A program made the translations under genes and the position numbers. From assembly GCA_012032075.1 (NCBI GenBank), contig JAAURU010000103.1:1-9655 (forward strand): 9,655 nt of DNA, written 5' to 3'. The notes under the pieces were generated by a model, which saw only the letters and a program-made list of their open reading frames with translations, searched no databases and was not told the DNA's origin. Positions within the stretch are counted from its first letter, which is position 1; every line of letters begins with the position of its first letter. Positions 7,294-9,655 of this stretch are shown here, piece after piece. This DNA comes from Flavobacterium sp. Its GTDB lineage: Bacteria > Bacteroidota > Bacteroidia > Flavobacteriales > Flavobacteriaceae.

Positions 7294-8797
7294 GAGACAT
7301 AGAAAACAGAGGTAATTCATTAGAAAAAATCAAACAACAATTGTTTTTTTTTAGAAATGGATTACCAAAAATAAATCTCGTTAAATCAGCCACAATAGGT
7401 GATGGAATTTTTAAACTTACTGATGGAGAAGTTCAAAATTTCAGCAGTTATTTTGACAAACATAAAGATATTTATAGTATTGAAAAGTTTGTTCCAGCAT
7501 CGGGAGCAGCGACGAGAATGTTTAAGTTTCTTAGTGAATTTTTAAAAGACTTTGATGTTAATAAAGACACTATAAATAGCTACGTTAATAATAAAAAATC
7601 AAAGGATTTATATATTTTTATAATTGGGTTAAAAAACTTACCATTTTATAAAATGCTTAAGGAAAAAGCAAATGAAATTTATCTTGATTATTATTCTTTT
7701 TCTAATGACCAAAAATATTATTATTTAATTGAAACGCTTTTAAGTGAAAAAGGCTTAGATTTTGCGAGAAAACCTAAAGGAATTTTACCATTTCATGAGA
7801 AAAAGAATGCTATTTTAAACCCATTTGAAGAAAATGTTTTTGAAGCAGATTTTTATATAAAAAAGGCATCAAAAACAAAAATACATTTTACAATAAATAA
7901 AGAATTCAGAAATGATTTTGAAAATTTGCCATTCAATTTCCAGATTTTGAAATTAATTTTTCTTATCAAAATAATAGTACAGATACATTAGCAGTAAATA
8001 ATGAAAATGTACCTTTTAGACTTGAGAACAATGAATTGTTTTTAGACCGGCTGGTCATGGTGCATTAATAGAAAATTTGAATACTTTAGAATCACAAATT
8101 ATATATATTAAAAATAATTGATAACGTTTCACAAAATAATAAAAAAGTAATTAGTATATATAAAAAGGCTTTAGGAGGCATATTAATTCAACTACAGTTC
8201 CAAATTTTCAAATTTTTGAATAAATTATCTGAAAAGAATGTCACGGAAGAAGAAATTGAAGAAATTGTAAATTTTGTTGAAACTAAAGCTTGTTTTCCAT
8301 TACCTGATGAGTTTCAATATTTTCAAAAAAATTACAAAATTGAGTATCTTTATAAAATATTGAATAGACCTATTAGAGTTTGTGGAATGGTTAAAAATGA
8401 AGGAGAACCTGGTGGAGGACCTTTTTGGGTTAGAGATGAAAAAGGCAGACAAACACTTCAAATTGTAGAATCTACACAAATTGATTTAAATAATAAATTA
8501 CAGTTTAAAATTTTTAAATCAGCTACTCATTTCAATCCAGTTGATATTGTTTGTGGAGTTTATAATTACAAAGGTGATAAATTTGATCTAACACAATATG
8601 TTGACCCAAAAACAGCTTTTATAACTGAAAAAACAAAGAATGGTGAAATAATTAAGGCTTTTGAATTACCAGGCTTGTGGAATGGAGCCATGTCTAAATG
8701 GACAACAGTTTTCATTGAAGTTCCATTGGAAACTTTTAATCCTGTTAAAACGGTAAACGATTTGTTAAAACCATCACATCAACCAGAAAATGAATAA
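7263..8797 (+). CDS. DUF4301 family protein, nucleotidyltransferase-like, three frameshifts
   Basis: A conserved Bacteroidetes protein of unassigned function. The observed frame breaks three times. Adding one base at 7935-7939 and one in the T-run at 8039-8043, and removing one near 8111-8118, reconnects everything into 511 residues, as expected for the family. The joined sequence has PASGAATRMFK (78-88), KPKGILPFH (170-178), RPAGHGALIENL (262-273) and, near the C-terminus, CGMVKNEGEPGGGPFWV and SKWTTVFIEVPL. The first three resemble the GxGTRM, KP...LP and PPGxG loops of sugar-1-phosphate nucleotidyltransferases (UDPGP/UAP type), so I infer a nucleotide-sugar fold; no activity is known to me. 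The ATG at 7263 lies inside pnuC (31-base overlap), and both frames read as genuine family ends there. Its stop overlaps the arfB start by 8 bases. It may look like a pseudogene in automated annotation. Confidence 0.82.
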
Positions 8798-9192
8798 AGA
8801 AATTATTTTAGCAGAAATAAAATTTAAAGCAGTAAGAAGTAGTGGTGCTGGTGGACAAAATGTTAACAAAGTATCTTCTAAAGTAGTATTGACATTCGAT
8901 TTGGAAAATTCTTTTGGTTTAAATGAAGAGGAAAAACTTCGATTGAAAGAGAAATTAACTTCAAAATTAACTTTAGAAAATATTTTAATTTTAACTTGTG
9001 ATGAAGATAGAAGTCAATTAAAAAATAAAGAAATTGTTACCAAACGGTTTTTTAAAATACTAACAGCTGGTTTAAAAGTTCCAAATATAAGAAGAGAAAC
9101 AAAAGTGCCAAGAGCAGTTAAAGAAAAAAGACTTTTAGCAAAAAAAACAACCGCAACAGTTAAACAAAAATAGAAAAAAACCTAGGCTTTAA
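8790..9192 (+). CDS. arfB: ArfB/YaeJ ribosome-rescue peptidyl-tRNA hydrolase, 3' frameshift
   Basis: Release-factor-like hydrolase that enters ribosomes stalled at mRNA ends and frees the nascent chain. The catalytic GGQ loop is complete (SSGAGGQNVNKVSSK, GGQ at 21-23), followed by RSQLKNKEIVTKRF and a basic C-terminal tail that would fill the mRNA channel. The observed frame ends at 9173 with an odd TTATVKQK tail. Removing one A from the eight-A run at 9140-9147 gives KKQPQQLNKNRKKPRL and a TAA at 9190-9192 (133 residues), which matches the usual tail and length, so I extend the gene. It is the last gene of the operon; the next features are a heptamer repeat and a riboswitch promoter. No hairpin terminator is obvious after it. 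Confidence 0.92.
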
Positions 9193-9196
9193 AAAA

Positions 9197-9224
9197 CTTC
9201 TAATTTCTAACTTCTAATTTCTAA
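9197..9224 (-). repeat. Heptamer tandem repeat (TTAGAAn type)
   Basis: Four units alternate CTTCTAA and TTTCTAA, directly downstream of arfB and upstream of the riboswitch promoter. On the minus strand the phase ATTAGAA/GTTAGAA ends in AA like the other heptamers of the window. Confidence 0.75.
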
Positions 9225-9232
9225 TTTTGTTT

Positions 9233-9240
9233 TACATTTG
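9233..9240 (+). promoter_or_regulatory. -7 promoter element for the TPP riboswitch transcript
   Basis: TACATTTG is an exact TAnnTTTG match, ending only 4 bases before the riboswitch P1 arm, so transcription would start at or just inside the aptamer. A -33 box is not clear because the upstream stretch is repeat sequence. Confidence 0.55.
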
Positions 9241-9244
9241 CACC

Positions 9245-9326
9245 GTCTCAAAGGGGTGCTCTAAATTACGAGCTGAGATTATACCCATAGAACCTAGAAC
9301 AGGTAATGCTGTTTAGGAATTAAGAC
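9245..9326 (+). promoter_or_regulatory. TPP (thiamine pyrophosphate) riboswitch
   Basis: THI-box aptamer that binds thiamine pyrophosphate and represses thiamine synthesis or uptake genes. The conserved blocks are present in order: GGGGTGC (9253-9259), CTGAGA (9273-9278), ATACCC (9281-9286), GAACCT (9290-9295) and CAGGTAATGCTG (9300-9311). Stems: outer GTCT (9245-9248) with AGAC (9323-9326); GCTC (9258-9261) with GAGC (9270-9273); ACCT (9292-9295) with AGGT (9301-9304). It is an intact aptamer. The controlled gene is not in the window: no family-like coding region begins in the 329 bases that follow. It is therefore probably the leader of a thiamine gene to the right (a thi biosynthesis operon, transporter or TonB receptor). 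Confidence 0.95.
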
Positions 9327-9334
9327 TAACATTT

Positions 9335-9360
9335 GTCATGCTGAGCTTGTCGAAGCATCT
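9335..9360. repeat. REP-like short palindromic repeat
   Basis: A GC-richer 26-base segment beginning GTCATGCTGAGC and ending GTCGAAGCATCT. Its arms ATGCT (9338-9342) and AGCAT (9354-9358) can pair, or alternatively GCTT (9345-9348) with AAGC (9353-9356) around a GTCG loop. I recall this sequence as a dispersed extragenic repeat in Bacteroidetes and other bacteria; copy number cannot be judged from one window. Confidence 0.55.
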
Positions 9361-9420
9361 GTCAAAGTTTGTCAAAGAGTATCAATTTTTTAATTTTAAC
9401 CAAGAATAATTACCCCTTTT

Positions 9421-9443
9421 ATTCGTATGATTTATTTACGAAT
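9421..9443. repeat. Small inverted repeat
   Basis: ATTCGTA (9421-9427) is the exact complement of TACGAAT (9437-9443), with a 9-base spacer. It could be a hairpin or an operator-like site in the leader after the TPP riboswitch; there is no further evidence for either. Confidence 0.35.
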
Positions 9444-9493
9444 GAAAACTTTATTAGCTACGCTCAGTTCGCTTAGGGCTCGGGTCAAAAAAA

Positions 9494-9522
9494 GTACAAA
9501 GTACAAAGTACAAAGTACAAAG
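9494..9522 (+). repeat. Perfect GTACAAA heptamer repeat (4 copies)
   Basis: Four exact GTACAAA copies plus one base, preceded by a seven-A run. It belongs to the same period-7 class as the repeats after ahcY, in the phosphopantetheinyl transferase gene and after arfB. Confidence 0.85.
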
Positions 9523-9550
9523 ATTTATTCAAATCTAGCTTTCAATGGTT

Positions 9551-9624
9551 GTCTTAGCATGTCTAAGACCTCTCTTTTCTTTTCTCTTTTCTCTTTTCTT
9601 CTTTTCTCTTTTGTCTTTCTCTTC
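9551..9624 (+). other. Hairpin followed by a long pyrimidine tract
   Basis: GTCTTAG (9551-9557) pairs exactly with CTAAGAC (9563-9569) around CATGT. It is followed by about 50 bases containing only C and T apart from one G. The tract includes CTCTTTT units, several at 7-base spacing, so it may be a sixth, degraded heptamer repeat. Hairpin plus T-rich tract resembles an intrinsic terminator, but the Ts are interrupted by C. Confidence 0.4.
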
Positions 9625-9655
9625 AAGAAACACAAAAGACTCTACTAAAGTAAAC

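Larger units (their letters stand above)
9327..9655. other. Non-coding stretch after the riboswitch, repeats only
   Basis: No supportable gene. A short open frame (9427-9648) is made largely of heptamer repeat and pyrimidine tract and has no family features. The stretch contains the REP-like hairpin, GTCAAAG twice (9361-9367 and 9371-9377), two further hairpins, a GTACAAA repeat and a pyrimidine tract, listed separately. It would be the leader between aptamer and target gene, or a separate non-coding island. Confidence 0.6.

Noticed and set aside
8216..8797. Separate 193-residue gene
   Set aside because: It continues the DUF4301 protein; its apparent start is a TTG inside the conserved region.
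9335..9360. Insertion sequence end
   Set aside because: No transposase or flanking target duplication is visible; a short palindromic repeat is the simpler reading.
9427..9648. 73-residue plus-strand open frame after the riboswitch
   Set aside because: Coding content is the GTACAAA repeat and a pyrimidine tract; no recognisable domain, so not accepted as the riboswitch target.

Overview
The window is AT-rich DNA from a member of the Bacteroidetes, most likely Flavobacterium or a close relative. The gene families point there: DUF4407, DUF4301, a bacterial GGGP synthase, and ArfB next to a TPP riboswitch. So do exact TAnnTTTG promoter elements, the lack of clear Shine-Dalgarno sites, and the tandem heptamer repeats between genes. 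The assignment rests on recalled family and motif patterns, not on a search.

Layout. At the left, a GT-C-like membrane protein (minus strand, running off the window) diverges from a fusion of a response-regulator receiver with a GT2 polyprenyl-phosphate-sugar-synthase-like enzyme. That fusion gene converges on a DUF4407 membrane/coiled-coil protein, with a two-way terminator between them. Behind DUF4407 lies a compact, cloverleaf-like structured element, then ahcY (S-adenosylhomocysteine hydrolase, minus strand) with its own terminator and promoter. A five-gene plus-strand operon follows with overlapping ends: Sfp-type phosphopantetheinyl transferase, GGGP synthase, PnuC transporter, DUF4301 protein, ArfB ribosome-rescue hydrolase. 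The last 460 bases hold no gene. They contain a promoter, a well-formed TPP riboswitch, a REP-like hairpin and simple repeats; the riboswitch's target gene must lie beyond the right edge.

Reading frames. Six of the eight genes are interrupted by single-base indels, ten in all, nearly all in A/T homopolymers. In each case restoring one base recovers a conserved family sequence and a normal length. Several of these genes are housekeeping genes, so the likeliest cause is uncorrected long-read or pyrosequencing error, not decay. Feature coordinates below give the reconstructed full genes.

Most notable: (1) the receiver-GT2 fusion beside a GT-C-like protein, a possible phosphorylation-controlled glycosylation module; (2) a family of period-7 tandem repeats at six places, two of them inside the phosphopantetheinyl transferase gene, where they encode an extra segment of about 35 residues; (3) the ~90-nt cloverleaf-like element; (4) sugar-nucleotidyltransferase-like motifs in the DUF4301 protein.
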